Below, piece by piece: positions 17,560 through 27,282 of a stretch of 64,000 bases of DNA (position 1 is the first letter of the stretch; the number at the start of each line of letters is the position of its first letter). The translations under genes and the position numbers were made by a program. The notes below the pieces were generated by a model. The model worked only from the letters and a program-made list of their open reading frames with translations. It made no database searches and was not told the DNA's origin. The DNA comes from Micromonospora sp. NBC_01740 (GTDB taxonomy: Bacteria > Actinomycetota > Actinomycetes > Mycobacteriales > Micromonosporaceae). Location: assembly GCF_035920365.1 (NCBI RefSeq), contig NZ_CP109150.1:1054001-1118000 (forward strand), in the 5' to 3' direction.

Positions 17560-19250
17560 CGGGTTCCCTCCCACGTTTGCGTCAGCCGGCCCTGCGCCCC
17601 TACCGCGCCGACCAGGTGGCCGTGCCACCGCTCGTCGGCCGTCGGGAAGTCCTCCCGCCAGTGGCAGCCCCGGGTCTCCCGGCGGGCGTACGCGGCGGCG
17701 ACCAGCGCCGACGCCACGGTGATCAGGTTCGTCGCCTCCCAGTCGGCCGTCCGGGGCCGGCCCCGGCCCTCGCCGAGCCCGGTCAGCACGCCGGCGGTCG
17801 CGGCGAGGGTCTCCGCCGAGCGGAGCACGCCCGCGCCCCGGGTCATCGCCCGTTGCAGCGTCGGCGTCGCCTCGGCCGGCACCACCCAGCCCTCGCCGCC
17901 CACCCAGGCGCCCGTCGCCGCCGGCTGGGCCTGCTCGGGCAGCCCGGCCGCGATGTCCTCGGCGATCCGGCGGGAGAAGACCAGCCCCTCCAGCAGCGAG
18001 TTGCTGGCCAGCCGGTTCGCGCCGTGCACGCCGGTGCAGGCGACCTCGCCGCACGCGTACAGCCCGGGGATGGAGGTGCGGCCGCGCAGGTCCGTGCGGA
18101 CGCCGCCGGAGGCGTAGTGGGCGGCAGGGGCGACCGGGATCAGGTCGGTCCCCGGGTCGACCCCGATGGCCAGGCAGGACGCGACGATGGTCGGGAAGCG
18201 CCGGGCCAGGAAGTCACCGCCCAGGTGCCGGGCGTCGAGGAAGACGTGGTCCGCGCCGGTGGCCAGCAGGACCCGGTGGATGCCCTTGGCCACCACGTCC
18301 CGGGGCGCCAGCTCGGCCAGCTCGTGCTGCCCGACCATGAACCGCTTGCCGTCGCCGTCGACCAGGTGGGCGCCCTCGCCGCGCAACGCCTCGGAGACCA
18401 GCGGCTGCTGGGCGTGCCCGGTGCCGGGCACGCCGGCGCCGGCCGGGGTGATCAGCGCGGTCGGGTGGAACTGGACGAACTCCACGTCGGTCACCGCCGC
18501 GCCGGCCCGCATCGCGAGGGCCACCCCGTCCCCGGTCGACACGGCCGGGTTGGTGGTGGCCGCGTAGATCTGGCCCATCCCGCCGGTGGCCAGGACGACC
18601 GCCCGGCCCAGGATGGCGCCCACGCCGTCCTCGCTGCCCTCGCCGAGCACGTGCAGGGTGATGCCGCAGGCCGGGCCGAGCCCGTCGGGGCCGTCCCCGG
18701 GGGCGCGCAGCAGGTCCAGCACCAGGGCGTGCTCCACCAGCCGGATCCACGGGTCGCGGCGCACGGCGGCGTGCAGGGCGCGCTGCACCTCCGCACCGGT
18801 GGCGTCGCCGCCGGCGTGCACGATCCGGTCGGCCCGGTGCCCGCCCTCCCGGGTCAGCATCAGCGAGCCGTCCGGGTTGCGGTCGAACTCCGCCCCGATC
18901 CGCATCAGCTCACGCAGCCGGGTGGGGCCCTCCTCGACCAGCACCCGCACCGCCGCCGGGTCGCAGAGCCCCACGCCGGCGATCTCGGTGTCCGAGGCGT
19001 GCGCGGTCGGCGTGTCCTGCGGGTCGAGCACGGCGGCGATGCCGCCCTGCGCCCAGCGGGTCGACCCCTCGTCGATGTCGACCTTGGTCACCACGGTGAC
19101 GTGCAGCCCCGCCTCGCGCAGGTGCAGCGCGGCGGTCAGGCCCGCCACCCCGGAACCGACCACGATCACGTCGGTGGTCTCCACCCAGCCGGGCGCGGGG
19201 GCGGCCAGCAGTCTGGGCAGCGCCGGCAGGTCGACGGTCGGAAGGTCCAT
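17556..19250 (-). CDS. nadB: L-aspartate oxidase
   Basis: NadB oxidises aspartate to iminoaspartate with FAD, the first step of de novo NAD synthesis. In the 564-residue protein the dinucleotide-binding motif GSGVAGLTA is at residues 32-40. Family segments follow: EGSTRWAQGGIAAV, EGGHRADRIVHAGGDATGAEV, GGMGQIYAATTNPAVSTGDG, EFVQFHPTAL and GVHGANRLASNSLLEGLVFS. ATG 19250 places the motif normally; upstream codons are spurious. It is coupled to nadC. No nadA is visible in this window, so quinolinate synthase must be encoded elsewhere. Confidence 0.96.
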   Translation of the reverse strand: MDLPTVDLPALPRLLAAPAPGWVETTDVIVVGSGVAGLTAALHLREAGLHVTVVTKVDIDEGSTRWAQGGIAAVLDPQDTPTAHASDTEIAGVGLCDPAAVRVLVEEGPTRLRELMRIGAEFDRNPDGSLMLTREGGHRADRIVHAGGDATGAEVQRALHAAVRRDPWIRLVEHALVLDLLRAPGDGPDGLGPACGITLHVLGEGSEDGVGAILGRAVVLATGGMGQIYAATTNPAVSTGDGVALAMRAGAAVTDVEFVQFHPTALITPAGAGVPGTGHAQQPLVSEALRGEGAHLVDGDGKRFMVGQHELAELAPRDVVAKGIHRVLLATGADHVFLDARHLGGDFLARRFPTIVASCLAIGVDPGTDLIPVAPAAHYASGGVRTDLRGRTSIPGLYACGEVACTGVHGANRLASNSLLEGLVFSRRIAEDIAAGLPEQAQPAATGAWVGGEGWVVPAEATPTLQRAMTRGAGVLRSAETLAATAGVLTGLGEGRGRPRTADWEATNLITVASALVAAAYARRETRGCHWREDFPTADERWHGHLVGAVGAQGRLTQTWEGTR

Positions 19251-19378
19251 ACCCACAGTCAACCCGAAGGGTCCTCGCGGGGGGCGGCGGGGGCGGGACG
19301 AGTGGTTTGGGCCATGGGGTCCCGAGCCGGGCAAGCTGGCCGGCGCCACGCGTGGAGCCGCCTGCGTGGGCCGGCGCG

Positions 19379-20272
19379 CTACCGCGTCCGGACCGGGAGG
19401 GCCGCCGGGCCCGCGCCCCGCAGCGAGCCGGTCACCGTACGGTCGTCGAGCCAGAGGTAGCAGCGAACGCCCCGGTCGCCGACGCGCCACCGGCCCGCTC
19501 CCGGCGGACGGACCACCACCCCGCTGCGGAAGCGCAGGTCGGCGTCGTCGGGCACCCTCACGTAGCGGCTGAGCACCGAGCGGCAACCGGCGTACAGCGG
19601 GGCCCAGTCGGCGGCCCGGGTCGGGTACGGGCGGTCGGGCGCCCGCCACACCCCGACGAACTCGGCGTCGTGCCGGGCAGCGCAGTCGACCGGGAGCAGC
19701 GTCCGCACCGAACCGCCCCGGGAGCGGGCCTGCTGGCAGCCGAGGCGTAGCGGGGACGGCCCCCGCAGCGCGTCCCGGAGGCTGCCGGTGCGGACCACCA
19801 CCGTGGCGGCGGCCTCGACGGTGCTCACCTCGGTCAGGTCGCACCGGTACCAGCGGGCGCCCGCCGTCCAGCCCGCCCCGGACGGCACCGCCACCGCCAG
19901 CCGCAGCCGCCCCGCCCGCCAGTCGGCGCCCACGTGACCGGTCGCCCGGCCGTCGCAGTCGGCGAAGGCGCCCCGCAGCTCGGCCGAGCCGCCCGGCGGC
20001 GGGGCGGGCCGCCCGGCCGGGAAGGCGCCCACGTGCACGGTCTCGACCCGGTGCGGCGCGGCGCAGTCCACCGGCGTGTACGCCGCCAGGGTCACCACGT
20101 CGACGAAGTCGGCGACCTGGCACACCCCGGCGGCCGGGGTGAAGGGCCCTGCGGCGGGTGGGGCCGCCCAGTCGTCGACCAGGTCACCGTCCAGCCCGCC
20201 GGCGTCGGCGCAGCCGGCCAGGAGCGCGGCCGTGGCGACGGCAGCGAGCAGGGTGGTCATCGCACGGCGCAC
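19379..20272 (-). CDS. Septum-formation-family lipoprotein
   Basis: A 297-residue lipoprotein: basic start, hydrophobic stretch and lipobox ALLAGC near residue 20. The mature part carries repeated CxxxHxxExVxxxxFP-like units (DCAAPHRVETVHVGAFP and DCAARHDAEFVGVWRAP) with spaced cysteines, the pattern of the actinobacterial 'septum formation' domain. GTG 20272 is chosen because GGGGGAGG lies about 6 nt upstream. It interrupts the cofactor genes between nadB and panD, which looks accidental. The role is unproven; the family is surface-exposed and sometimes linked to division. Confidence 0.75.
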   Translation of the reverse strand: MRRAMTTLLAAVATAALLAGCADAGGLDGDLVDDWAAPPAAGPFTPAAGVCQVADFVDVVTLAAYTPVDCAAPHRVETVHVGAFPAGRPAPPPGGSAELRGAFADCDGRATGHVGADWRAGRLRLAVAVPSGAGWTAGARWYRCDLTEVSTVEAAATVVVRTGSLRDALRGPSPLRLGCQQARSRGGSVRTLLPVDCAARHDAEFVGVWRAPDRPYPTRAADWAPLYAGCRSVLSRYVRVPDDADLRFRSGVVVRPPGAGRWRVGDRGVRCYLWLDDRTVTGSLRGAGPAALPVRTR

Positions 20273-20451
20273 AGCGGCCTCCCCCAGCCACCCGCGTCTC
20301 TCGACGGGCAACCAGACTACCCAGGGATGACCTTCCGGTGACAGACCGCACGCACGGTCGCTTCCCGCACCGCCAGGGTCCTGCGGTCACGAAGGGTACG
20401 AAAGCCCACAGAATGCCGCCGGAGGACCGGGCGGAGGCGGGACCGGGCGGG

Positions 20452-20877
20452 TCAGACGGCGGCGGCGAGGGGATTGGGGATCGGGGCGCCGGCGGTGCCG
20501 GGTGCAGCGGTGGTCGGGTCGGCGTTCAGCTCGACGACCCGGTTGTCGGCGTCGACGTGCACGACCCGCGGCCGGTAGGCGCGGGCCTCGGCGTCGTCCA
20601 TCTGCCCGTACGAGATGAGGATGACCAGGTCTCCCGGGTGCACCAGGTGGGCGGCGGCGCCGTTGATGCCGATCACGCCGCTGCCCCGCTCGCCCGGGAT
20701 CACGTACGTCTCCAGCCGCGCCCCGTTGGTGATGTCCACGATCGCCACCTGCTCGCCGGGGATCAGGTCGGCGGCGTCGAGCAGGTCCTCGTCGACGGTC
20801 ACCGAGCCGACGTAGTGCAGGTCGGCCTGGGTCACCGTGGCCCGGTGGATCTTCGACTTGAGCATGGTGCGCAGCAT
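20452..20877 (-). CDS. panD: Aspartate 1-decarboxylase
   Basis: PanD makes beta-alanine for pantothenate. The 141-residue proenzyme has the self-cleavage site Gly24-Ser25 in [10 protein letters not shown], which yields the pyruvoyl group on the new alpha chain. Also present are [18 protein letters not shown] and [20 protein letters not shown] precedes ATG 20877. It lies 36 bp after panC in the same direction, so the two form one unit that supplies and condenses beta-alanine. Confidence 0.97.
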   Translation of the reverse strand: MLRTMLKSKIHRATVTQADLHYVGSVTVDEDLLDAADLIPGEQVAIVDITNGARLETYVIPGERGSGVIGINGAAAHLVHPGDLVILISYGQMDDAEARAYRPRVVHVDADNRVVELNADPTTAAPGTAGAPIPNPLAAAV

Positions 20878-20913
20878 CGGGATGCCTTTCGCGGAAGGTG
20901 GCGGGGGCGGGGT

Positions 20914-21762
20914 TCAGGAACGGGGGGCGAGCCGGATCGCCGCGTTGTCGATCAACCGGGTGGCGCCCACCCAGGCGGCCACGAGCAGCCGCGCCGGCCC
21001 GGAGACCGGCCCCGGTTCCAGGTCCGGGTCGGTGAGCACCAGGTAGTCGAGGCGCGCGCCGGGCGTACCGGCGCCGAAGGCCGCGTGCGCGGCGGCGAGC
21101 ACCGCCCCCGCGTCACCGCCCTCGTCGGCGGCCGCGGCCCCGGCCCGCAGCGCCGCGGACAGGCTCAGCGCGGCCTCCCGCTCGGCCGGGGACAGGTAGC
21201 GGTTGCGGCTGGACAGGGCCAGCCCGTCCGGCTCCCGCACGGTCGGCACGCCGACCACCTCGACCGGCACGTCGAGGTCCCGGGCCATCCGCCGCACCAG
21301 GGTCAGCTGCTGGTAGTCCTTCTCGCCGAAGAACGTCAGGTCGGCGCGGGTGAGCTGGAGCAGCTTCAGCACCACGGTGAGCACCCCGTGGAAGAACCCG
21401 GGGCGGCTCTGCCCCTCCAGGTCCTCCCCCAGCGGGCCCGGGTTGACCCGCACCCGGGGCTGGCCGTCCGGGTACATGTCCGCCACGGCGGGGGCGAAGA
21501 CCACGTCCGCGCCCGCCCGCCGGCAGATCTCCAGGTCGGCGTCGAGGGTGCGCGGATAACGGTCGAAGTCCTCGTTCGGGCCGAACTGCAACGGGTTGAC
21601 GAAGATCGTGACGAGCACGTGGTCGGCGCGCTCCCGGGCCGCCCGCAGCAGCGTCTCGTGCCCGGAGTGCAGCGCGCCCATGGTCATCACGACGCCCACG
21701 GTGCCCTTGAGCCCGTCGCGCGCCGCAGCCAGCTCGGCGCGGGTGTGCACCAGTTCCGTCAC
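20914..21762 (-). CDS. panC: Pantothenate synthetase
   Basis: PanC joins pantoate and beta-alanine at the cost of ATP. The 282-residue protein shows [14 protein letters not shown] with the nucleotide-binding HSGH at 32-35, [28 protein letters not shown] and [13 protein letters not shown] 21762 is preferred because GGAGGGGG lies 5 nt upstream and the N-terminus [11 protein letters not shown] fits the family. GTG 21795, which overlaps the preceding stop, would add 11 unconserved residues. It lies downstream of a DUF2520 gene and upstream of panD, as in mycobacteria. Confidence 0.96.
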   Translation of the reverse strand: MTELVHTRAELAAARDGLKGTVGVVMTMGALHSGHETLLRAARERADHVLVTIFVNPLQFGPNEDFDRYPRTLDADLEICRRAGADVVFAPAVADMYPDGQPRVRVNPGPLGEDLEGQSRPGFFHGVLTVVLKLLQLTRADLTFFGEKDYQQLTLVRRMARDLDVPVEVVGVPTVREPDGLALSSRNRYLSPAEREAALSLSAALRAGAAAADEGGDAGAVLAAAHAAFGAGTPGARLDYLVLTDPDLEPGPVSGPARLLVAAWVGATRLIDNAAIRLAPRS

Positions 21763-21791
21763 CTGTCCCCCTCCGTCCACCGTCGGCCCGG

Positions 21792-22745
21792 TCACGCCGC
21801 CACCTCGCGCCGGTCGCCGGCGAGCACGCCGAGCAGCGACTCCGCGTCGACCGGCCGCAACCGGCCCGCGGCGATGGCCCGGTCGGCCGTACGCCGGGCC
21901 AGGGCCAGGTAGGGCGCCACCGACTCGGGGGCAGTCGCGGCGAGCCGCGCCAGGTGGCGCTCGACCGTGCCGGCGTCGCCCCGGGACACCGGCCCGGTCA
22001 GCGCGTCGTCGCCGAGGCGCAGCGCGTTCTCCAGGGCGGCCCGCAGCAGCGGGGCGAGCACCTTCTCCGGCTGGGCCACCCCGGCGTCGCGCAGCCGGTC
22101 GGCCGCCTCGTTGACCAGGGTCACCAGGTGGTTGGCGCCGTGCGCCAGCGCCGCGTGGTAGAGCGGCCGGTCCGCCTCGCCGACCCACTCCGGCACCCCG
22201 CCGAGGTCGGCGACCAGCCGGGCGGCCAGGGGGCGCAGCTCCGCCGGGGCGGTCACCCCGTACGAGATGCCGGCCAGCCGGGCCAGGTCGTCCGGCGTAC
22301 CGGTGAAGGTCATCGCGGGGTGCAGGGCGAGCGGGCGGGCGCCCGCCGCGGCGGCGGGGGCGAGCACGGCCAGCCCGTGCGCGCCCGAGGTGTGCGCGAC
22401 CACCTGGCCGGGGCGCAGCGCGCCACCGTCGGCCAGGGCGGCGACCACCCCGGCGAGCGCGTCGTCGGGCACGGCGACCAGCAGCAGGTCGGTGGCCGCC
22501 CGCGCCACGGCGGCGGCGGAGCGGCGGGACACGTCGGGAAGCAGCAGCGCGGCCCGGGCCCGGGAGGCGCCGGAGCCGGCTGTGACGGCGACGACCCGGT
22601 GGCCGGCGGCGGCGAGTGCGGCGCCCAGCACGGTGCCGACCCGGCCGGAGCCGACGACGCCGACGGTGAGGAGACGGGGGGTGGCGGCCGGCGGTACGGC
22701 GGCCCCGTGGGGGGCGGCCGAACGCGGGCGCGGGGGTGCGCTCAT
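21792..22745 (-). CDS. Rossmann-fold DUF2520 protein
   Basis: A 317-residue protein with an N-terminal NAD(P)-binding Rossmann domain ([17 protein letters not shown], glycines at 32-37) and a C-terminal helical DUF2520 domain ([25 protein letters not shown]). The fold resembles ketopantoate and pyrroline-carboxylate reductases. In M. tuberculosis Rv3603c holds the same place before panC. That position suggests a role in pantoate supply, but this is inference and no activity is assigned. About 25 unconserved Pro/Ala residues precede the core. Confidence 0.88.
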   Translation of the reverse strand: MSAPPRPRSAAPHGAAVPPAATPRLLTVGVVGSGRVGTVLGAALAAAGHRVVAVTAGSGASRARAALLLPDVSRRSAAAVARAATDLLLVAVPDDALAGVVAALADGGALRPGQVVAHTSGAHGLAVLAPAAAAGARPLALHPAMTFTGTPDDLARLAGISYGVTAPAELRPLAARLVADLGGVPEWVGEADRPLYHAALAHGANHLVTLVNEAADRLRDAGVAQPEKVLAPLLRAALENALRLGDDALTGPVSRGDAGTVERHLARLAATAPESVAPYLALARRTADRAIAAGRLRPVDAESLLGVLAGDRREVAA

Positions 22746-22825
22746 GGGCGACGATCCAGTCCTCGAGAAGGGGTACCGGTCGATGGCAAGTATGCGCCGG
22801 GGTTACGGAAGCGGGACAAGGATGT

Positions 22826-22839
22826 GTGAAAACGTTCAC
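22826..22839. promoter_or_regulatory. Candidate operator in the DUF2520/midA gap
   Basis: GTGAA-AACG-TTCAC is a 5-bp inverted repeat around AACG, AT-rich for this genome, in the divergent promoter region. It resembles LacI/GntR-type operators. The regulator is unknown. Confidence 0.35.
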
Positions 22840-22970
22840 CGGCGGCACCGGCGGCACACCCGGGGATGGAACGTCCGCTCCGACCGGCTGACCGTAGGGT
22901 CGGGCCGGTGACGCACGCCGTACGGCCGGCCGGTGGCGGGCAGGACAGGCAGCTCGGGAGGAACGAACTG

Positions 22971-24212
22971 ATGCCGGAGCGCTGGCGGGACGCGATGGAA
23001 CGGTCCCTCTACGGGCCGGGCGGCTTCTTCGTCTCCGGGTCGGGCCCCGCCGGCCACTTCCGCACCAGCGTGCACGCGTCTCCGGCCTTCGCCGATGCGC
23101 TGCTGCGGCTCGTCGAGCAGGTCGACGCCGCACTCGGCCACCCCGCCGACCTCCGCGTCGTGGACGTAGGGGCGGGTCGGGGCGAGTTGCTGCGTGCGCT
23201 CTCCGCCGCGTTGGGGGTTGCCGGGGAGCCCGCCCGCTCCGGACGGTCAGGCTTGATCCCTCCGCGGACGGGCTCCCCGGCAACCCCGACTCCCCCGGCC
23301 GCCGCCCGGCCCTCGGCCTCTTCCGGCCCGCCGGCCGCCGGTCCCGCGCCCTCCGCGTCGGTTCCGCTCGCCTCCCGGGTACGCCTCACCGCGGTCGAGA
23401 AGGCAACCCGACCGGCCGACCTGCCCGACGGGATCGACTGGCTCGACGAGATTCCCGACGGGATCACCGGGCTGCTGGTGGCCACCGAGTGGCTGGACAA
23501 CGTGCCGCTCGACGTGGCGGTGCACACCGCCGAAGGGTGGCGCTACCTGCTGGTCGACCCGGCCACCGGCGAGGAGACCGTGGACGACCCGGTCGACCCC
23601 GCCGACGCGGACTGGCTCACCCGGTGGTGGCCGGTGCCGGCGGCCGACATCGACGGGACCGGCCCGGCCGGGTCGGGGCTCCGGGCGGCCCGATCGGCGG
23701 AGGGATCAAGCCTGACCGCCCGGAGCGACCGCCCGGAACCCCTGACAGCAGTCAGAGCCGAGATCGGCCGGACGCGCGACGAGGCCTGGGCCGAGGCGGT
23801 GGGAAAGCTCGACCGGGGGCTGGCGCTGGCGGTGGACTACGGGCACCTGCGGGACGGCCGGCCCGTGGACGGGACGTTGACCGGGTACCGGGGCGGGCGG
23901 CAGGTGCCCCCGGTGCCGGACGGGAGCCGCGACGTCACCGCGCACGTCGCCGTCGACTCGGTCGCCTCCGCCGGCGCCCGGGTCGCGCGGTGCGCGTACG
24001 ACCTGGTGTCGCAGCGGGAGGCGCTGCGGGCGCTCGGGGCCGACGGCGGCCGACCCCCGCTCAGCCTGGCCGCCAGCGACCCGGCCGGGTACGTGCGGGC
24101 GCTCGCCGCCGCGTCGGCGGTGGCCGAGCTGACCGACCCGGCCGGGTTGGGTGGGCACTGGTGGCTGCGGCAACCGGTCGGCGTCGACCCCGGGCCGTTC
24201 ATGGCACGATGA
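22971..24212 (+). CDS. MidA/NDUFAF7-family (COG1565) SAM-dependent methyltransferase
   Basis: A 413-residue protein. Family hallmarks: YGPGGFF near the start, motif [18 protein letters not shown] (residues about 62-78), [12 protein letters not shown], and [24 protein letters not shown] followed by [14 protein letters not shown]1565 enzymes such as human NDUFAF7 dimethylate an arginine in the 49-kDa (NuoD) subunit of complex I, and the next gene is nuoD, overlapping by ATGA. ATG 22971 has GGGAGGAAC upstream; GTG 22908 is an alternative. Two Pro/Ser-rich inserts (residues about 82-130 and 230-258) are encoded partly by a repeated palindromic DNA element and may be disordered loops. Confidence 0.85.
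   Translation: MPERWRDAMERSLYGPGGFFVSGSGPAGHFRTSVHASPAFADALLRLVEQVDAALGHPADLRVVDVGAGRGELLRALSAALGVAGEPARSGRSGLIPPRTGSPATPTPPAAARPSASSGPPAAGPAPSASVPLASRVRLTAVEKATRPADLPDGIDWLDEIPDGITGLLVATEWLDNVPLDVAVHTAEGWRYLLVDPATGEETVDDPVDPADADWLTRWWPVPAADIDGTGPAGSGLRAARSAEGSSLTARSDRPEPLTAVRAEIGRTRDEAWAEAVGKLDRGLALAVDYGHLRDGRPVDGTLTGYRGGRQVPPVPDGSRDVTAHVAVDSVASAGARVARCAYDLVSQREALRALGADGGRPPLSLAASDPAGYVRALAAASAVAELTDPAGLGGHWWLRQPVGVDPGPFMAR
23214..23287. repeat. Intragenic palindromic element, copy 1
   Basis: The 24-nt arm 23214-23237 pairs with 23264-23287 with a single mismatch, around a 26-nt loop. The element lies inside the methyltransferase gene without breaking the frame. Its segment 23235-23265 recurs in inverted orientation at 23697-23727. 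Confidence 0.75.
23679..23727. repeat. Intragenic palindromic element, copy 2
   Basis: The 31-nt segment 23697-23727 matches the reverse complement of 23235-23265 at 30 of 31 positions. It is framed by a 10-bp inverted repeat (23679-23688 with 23716-23725). The host frame reads through it on the opposite strand relative to copy 1. Confidence 0.75.
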
Positions 24213-25378
24213 CGGGCATGACCACGGACGCCGGCGACCTCCGCGAGCTGACCGTCGGCACCGGGGCCGGCGGCGATCAGCTCGGCACCGACATGGTGCT
24301 CAACATCGGGCCGCAGCACCCCTCCACGCACGGCGTGCTCCGGCTCAGGCTGGTGCTCGACGGCGAGCGGGTGGTGGCCTGCGAGCCGATCGTCGGCTAC
24401 ATGCACCGGGGCGCCGAGAAGCTCTTCGAGGTCCGCGACTACCGACAGATCATCGTGCTGGCCAACCGGCACGACTGGCTCTCGGCCTTCTCCAACGAGC
24501 TGGGCGTGGTGCTCGCCGTCGAACGGCTGATGGGCATGGAGGTGCCGGAGCGGGCCACCTGGCTGCGGATGGCCCTCGCGGAGCTGAACCGGGTGCTCAA
24601 CCACCTGATGTTCCTCGGCTCCTACCCGCTGGAGATCGGCGCGATCACGCCGATGTTCTACGCGTTCCGCGAACGGGAGACCATCCAGGCGGTCATGGAG
24701 GAGGTCTCCGGCGGCCGGATCCACTACATGTTCAACCGGGTCGGTGGGCTCAAGGAGGAGATCCCCGCCGGCTGGACCGGCCGGGCGCGGGCCGCCATCG
24801 CCGAGGTCCGCCGGCGGATGCCGGACCTGGACAACCTCATCCGGCGCAACGACATCTTCCTGGCCCGTACGGTCGGCGTCGGGGTGCTCTCCGCGGCGGA
24901 CGCCGCCGCGTTCGGCGCGTCCGGGCCCGTCGCCCGGGCCTCCGGCCTCGACCTGGACCTGCGCCGCGACGAGCCCTACCTGGCCTACGACCAGCTGGAC
25001 GTGCCGGTCGTGACGAAGACCGCCGGGGACTGCCACGCCCGCTTCGAGGTGCTGCTCGACCAGGTGTACGCCTCGCTCGACCTCGCCGAGCAGTGCCTGG
25101 ACCGGGTGGACCGGCTCACCGGGCCGGTCAACACCCGGCTGCCGAAGGTGCTCAAGGCCCCCGAGGGGCACACCTACGCCTGGACCGAGAACCCGCTCGG
25201 CATCAACGGCTACTACCTGGTCTCCCGGGGCGAGAAGACGCCGTGGCGACTGAAGCTGCGCACCGCGTCGTACGCGAACGTGCAGGCGCTGGCCACCCTG
25301 CTCCCCGGCTGCCTGGTACCGGACCTGATCGCCATCCTCGGCTCGATGTTCTTCGTGGTCGGCGACATCGACAAGTGA
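24209..25378 (+). CDS. nuoD: NADH-quinone oxidoreductase subunit D (orphan NuoD)
   Basis: A 389-residue homologue of the 49-kDa complex I subunit, which helps shape the quinone site beside cluster N2. It has [26 protein letters not shown] with the conserved Arg67, [32 protein letters not shown], and the C-terminal [28 protein letters not shown] 24209 overlaps the methyltransferase stop; ATG 24218 is an alternative. No other nuo genes adjoin it, so it is either a second copy or a displaced subunit. The coupling suggests the product is modified by the upstream enzyme. Confidence 0.93.
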   Translation: MTGMTTDAGDLRELTVGTGAGGDQLGTDMVLNIGPQHPSTHGVLRLRLVLDGERVVACEPIVGYMHRGAEKLFEVRDYRQIIVLANRHDWLSAFSNELGVVLAVERLMGMEVPERATWLRMALAELNRVLNHLMFLGSYPLEIGAITPMFYAFRERETIQAVMEEVSGGRIHYMFNRVGGLKEEIPAGWTGRARAAIAEVRRRMPDLDNLIRRNDIFLARTVGVGVLSAADAAAFGASGPVARASGLDLDLRRDEPYLAYDQLDVPVVTKTAGDCHARFEVLLDQVYASLDLAEQCLDRVDRLTGPVNTRLPKVLKAPEGHTYAWTENPLGINGYYLVSRGEKTPWRLKLRTASYANVQALATLLPGCLVPDLIAILGSMFFVVGDIDK

Positions 25379-25390
25379 CCCGGCCGCGTA

Positions 25391-25413
25391 CGCCCGTCCG
25401 GTCGCGACGGGCG
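25391..25413. terminator. Bidirectional hairpin between convergent genes
   Basis: CGCCCGTC (25391-25398) pairs perfectly with GACGGGCG (25406-25413) around a 7-nt loop, in the 70-bp gap between the nuoD stop and the next gene on the minus strand. No T-tract is present. Confidence 0.5.
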
Positions 25414-25448
25414 GCGCGGCGGCTGCCGGTCGGAACCGACGTCCGGGG

Positions 25449-27125
25449 TCAGCGCCAGCGGTCGGCGTTGCGGGCTCCGCCCGCGCGGGGCTCGTCGTCC
25501 TGCGGCGGGTAGCCGTAGGGCTCCTCCTGCCGCCGGCCGTACCGCTGCGGCTCGGGCTCCGCCCGACGGGTGCGGTGCGCCTCGGGCTGACCGGCGTCGT
25601 GCCGCGCCTCGGGCTGCTGTCCCCGCTGACGGGGCGCACGCCACTCGTCGGGCACCGGCACCCCGCCGGCCGGCAGGGCCGGGGCGCCGTCCGGCTCCGA
25701 CCAGCCGCCGCGCCACCCGTCGTCCGCCCGGTCCGGGCCCCGGCGCGGCTCGTCCCGCCGGACCGACGCCCAGCGGTCCGCGACCCGGTACTCGGTGCCG
25801 GTGGCGTCCGCGTGCACCTCGGCACGCCGCTCCCCGATCCGCAGCTCCCGGCCCCGGTCGTCGTCGCGCACGGCCGCCCACCGGTCCCCGGCGCGCAACT
25901 GCGACCAGTACTCCCCGCTCTCCGCCCCCGCCTCGTCCGGCGGGTACGCCCGGCCGTGCCCGCGCGCTTCGACCGGCGCATCCCAGCCCGGTGCCCCCGC
26001 GCCGCCCCGACCCGGGTCGGCCCGCTGCTGTCCGCGCTCGTCGTGCCGCCCCGGCCACTCCCGCTCGTCGCGCTCGCCGGACCACTCCCGGCCGCCGGGC
26101 TGGGCGGGCCGGGGCCGGTCGTCCCGGGCAGCCCCGGGGCCCGGCCGCGACACGTCGTCTTCCCGGCGTGGCCGGTCGTCGTGACGGGACCGGTCGTCGT
26201 GACGGGACCGGTCGTCCGGTTCGCCGTGCCCGTGACCGGCCCAGGAACGGTCGTCCGGCTCACCCGGCCACGGCCGCTCCTCCTGCTCCGGCGACCAGCG
26301 TCCCGCGTACCCGCCGCCGTAGCGGCTCCCGCGGTCACCGGGGACGGACGCGGCGCCGTCCACGATGGTGTGCCGGGTGGTGACGTGCACGGTCTCGGTG
26401 TGCCGCACCACCCCGAGCGAACGGGCCGAGGGCTGGCCCGTCGGCTCCGCCGGCCGGGCCGCCCCGTACACCCCGGCCGTTCCGCCGGCGGCCGGCCGCT
26501 CCGGGCCGTACCCACCGGCCGTGCCCGGGGCCGGCCCGTCCGTGCCGTACCCGGCGGCCGGGGCGGCCACGGGCCGCGCGGCACGCGGAGTCGGCTGCGG
26601 CCTGCCGGCGGGCTCCTCGTCGTCCCGGTCCGCGCGTCCCCGGCGGTGCACCGCGTCGTCCTGGTCCGGCACCTGCCTGCGGCCGGGGACCGCGTCGTCG
26701 ACGGACGCCCGGGCCCGGCCGGCGCCGGCCGGGGCGTCGACGCCGGCCAGCGCGGCGCTGCTCGCGTCCAGCCGCCGACGCAGCGCGGCGACCTCGTCCT
26801 GCGCCCGCTGGGCGTGGTCGAGCGCCTGGTTGCCGCGTTGGGCGGCGGCCACGATCTCCCCGCGCAATTCGCGGCGGAGTTCCTCGATCTCGTCCAGCAG
26901 CTCGTCGGTACGGGCCGGGCCCGCACCGTCGGCGCGCAACGCGATCGACAGGCCGATCAGGACGACGGCCAGGATGGCCAGCACGGCGGCGAACCGCAGC
27001 GGGCCGTTGCCGTCGGCGACGAGCAGGATCAACGCCGCCACCGGCGCCAGGGCGACACCGATCCAGAAGAGCACGGTGAGCAGTGACGGACTGCGCTTGT
27101 AGGCGGGGGCGACCGGGGCTGGCAT
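25449..27125 (-). CDS. Two-TM protein with coiled coil and long disordered tail
   Basis: A 558-residue membrane protein. Two hydrophobic helices lie at about 15-37 and 44-63, then a charged coiled coil (DELLDEIEELRRELRGEI to VAALRRRLD, 73-122), then about 430 residues very rich in Arg, Asp, Gly and Pro with no fold predicted. Within the tail an 18-bp DNA repeat encodes DDRSRH units. It occupies the position of the Ala/Arg/Pro-rich membrane protein Rv3604c of M. tuberculosis. ATG 27125 is used; upstream codons are unrelated. Function is unknown. The tail may bind nucleic acid or polyanions. Confidence 0.65.
   Translation of the reverse strand: MPAPVAPAYKRSPSLLTVLFWIGVALAPVAALILLVADGNGPLRFAAVLAILAVVLIGLSIALRADGAGPARTDELLDEIEELRRELRGEIVAAAQRGNQALDHAQRAQDEVAALRRRLDASSAALAGVDAPAGAGRARASVDDAVPGRRQVPDQDDAVHRRGRADRDDEEPAGRPQPTPRAARPVAAPAAGYGTDGPAPGTAGGYGPERPAAGGTAGVYGAARPAEPTGQPSARSLGVVRHTETVHVTTRHTIVDGAASVPGDRGSRYGGGYAGRWSPEQEERPWPGEPDDRSWAGHGHGEPDDRSRHDDRSRHDDRPRREDDVSRPGPGAARDDRPRPAQPGGREWSGERDEREWPGRHDERGQQRADPGRGGAGAPGWDAPVEARGHGRAYPPDEAGAESGEYWSQLRAGDRWAAVRDDDRGRELRIGERRAEVHADATGTEYRVADRWASVRRDEPRRGPDRADDGWRGGWSEPDGAPALPAGGVPVPDEWRAPRQRGQQPEARHDAGQPEAHRTRRAEPEPQRYGRRQEEPYGYPPQDDEPRAGGARNADRWR
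26172..26217. repeat. 18-bp tandem repeat in coding sequence
   Basis: CCGGTCGTCGTGACGGGA occurs twice in tandem (26172-26189, 26190-26207), followed by a partial third copy. It encodes the repeated DDRSRH hexapeptide of the minus-strand protein. Confidence 0.85.
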
Positions 27126-27282
27126 GGGTCCGGAGCCTACCGAGAGCTGCGCCGCCCGGGAAAGGGTGAACGGGGCATCCGGCATCTTCGCCGCCGATCG
27201 CCCCGCCCGCCGTCGACCGGCCGACCGCGCCGCCCGCCCGTCGGCCGCCGGCGGCACAAAGTCACCGGCGGCCGGTCGGGCA

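Noticed and set aside
22971..24212. Frameshift or broken methyltransferase gene because of two low-complexity inserts
   Set aside because: The frame stays open and conserved motifs before, between and after the inserts are in the same frame, so the gene appears intact.
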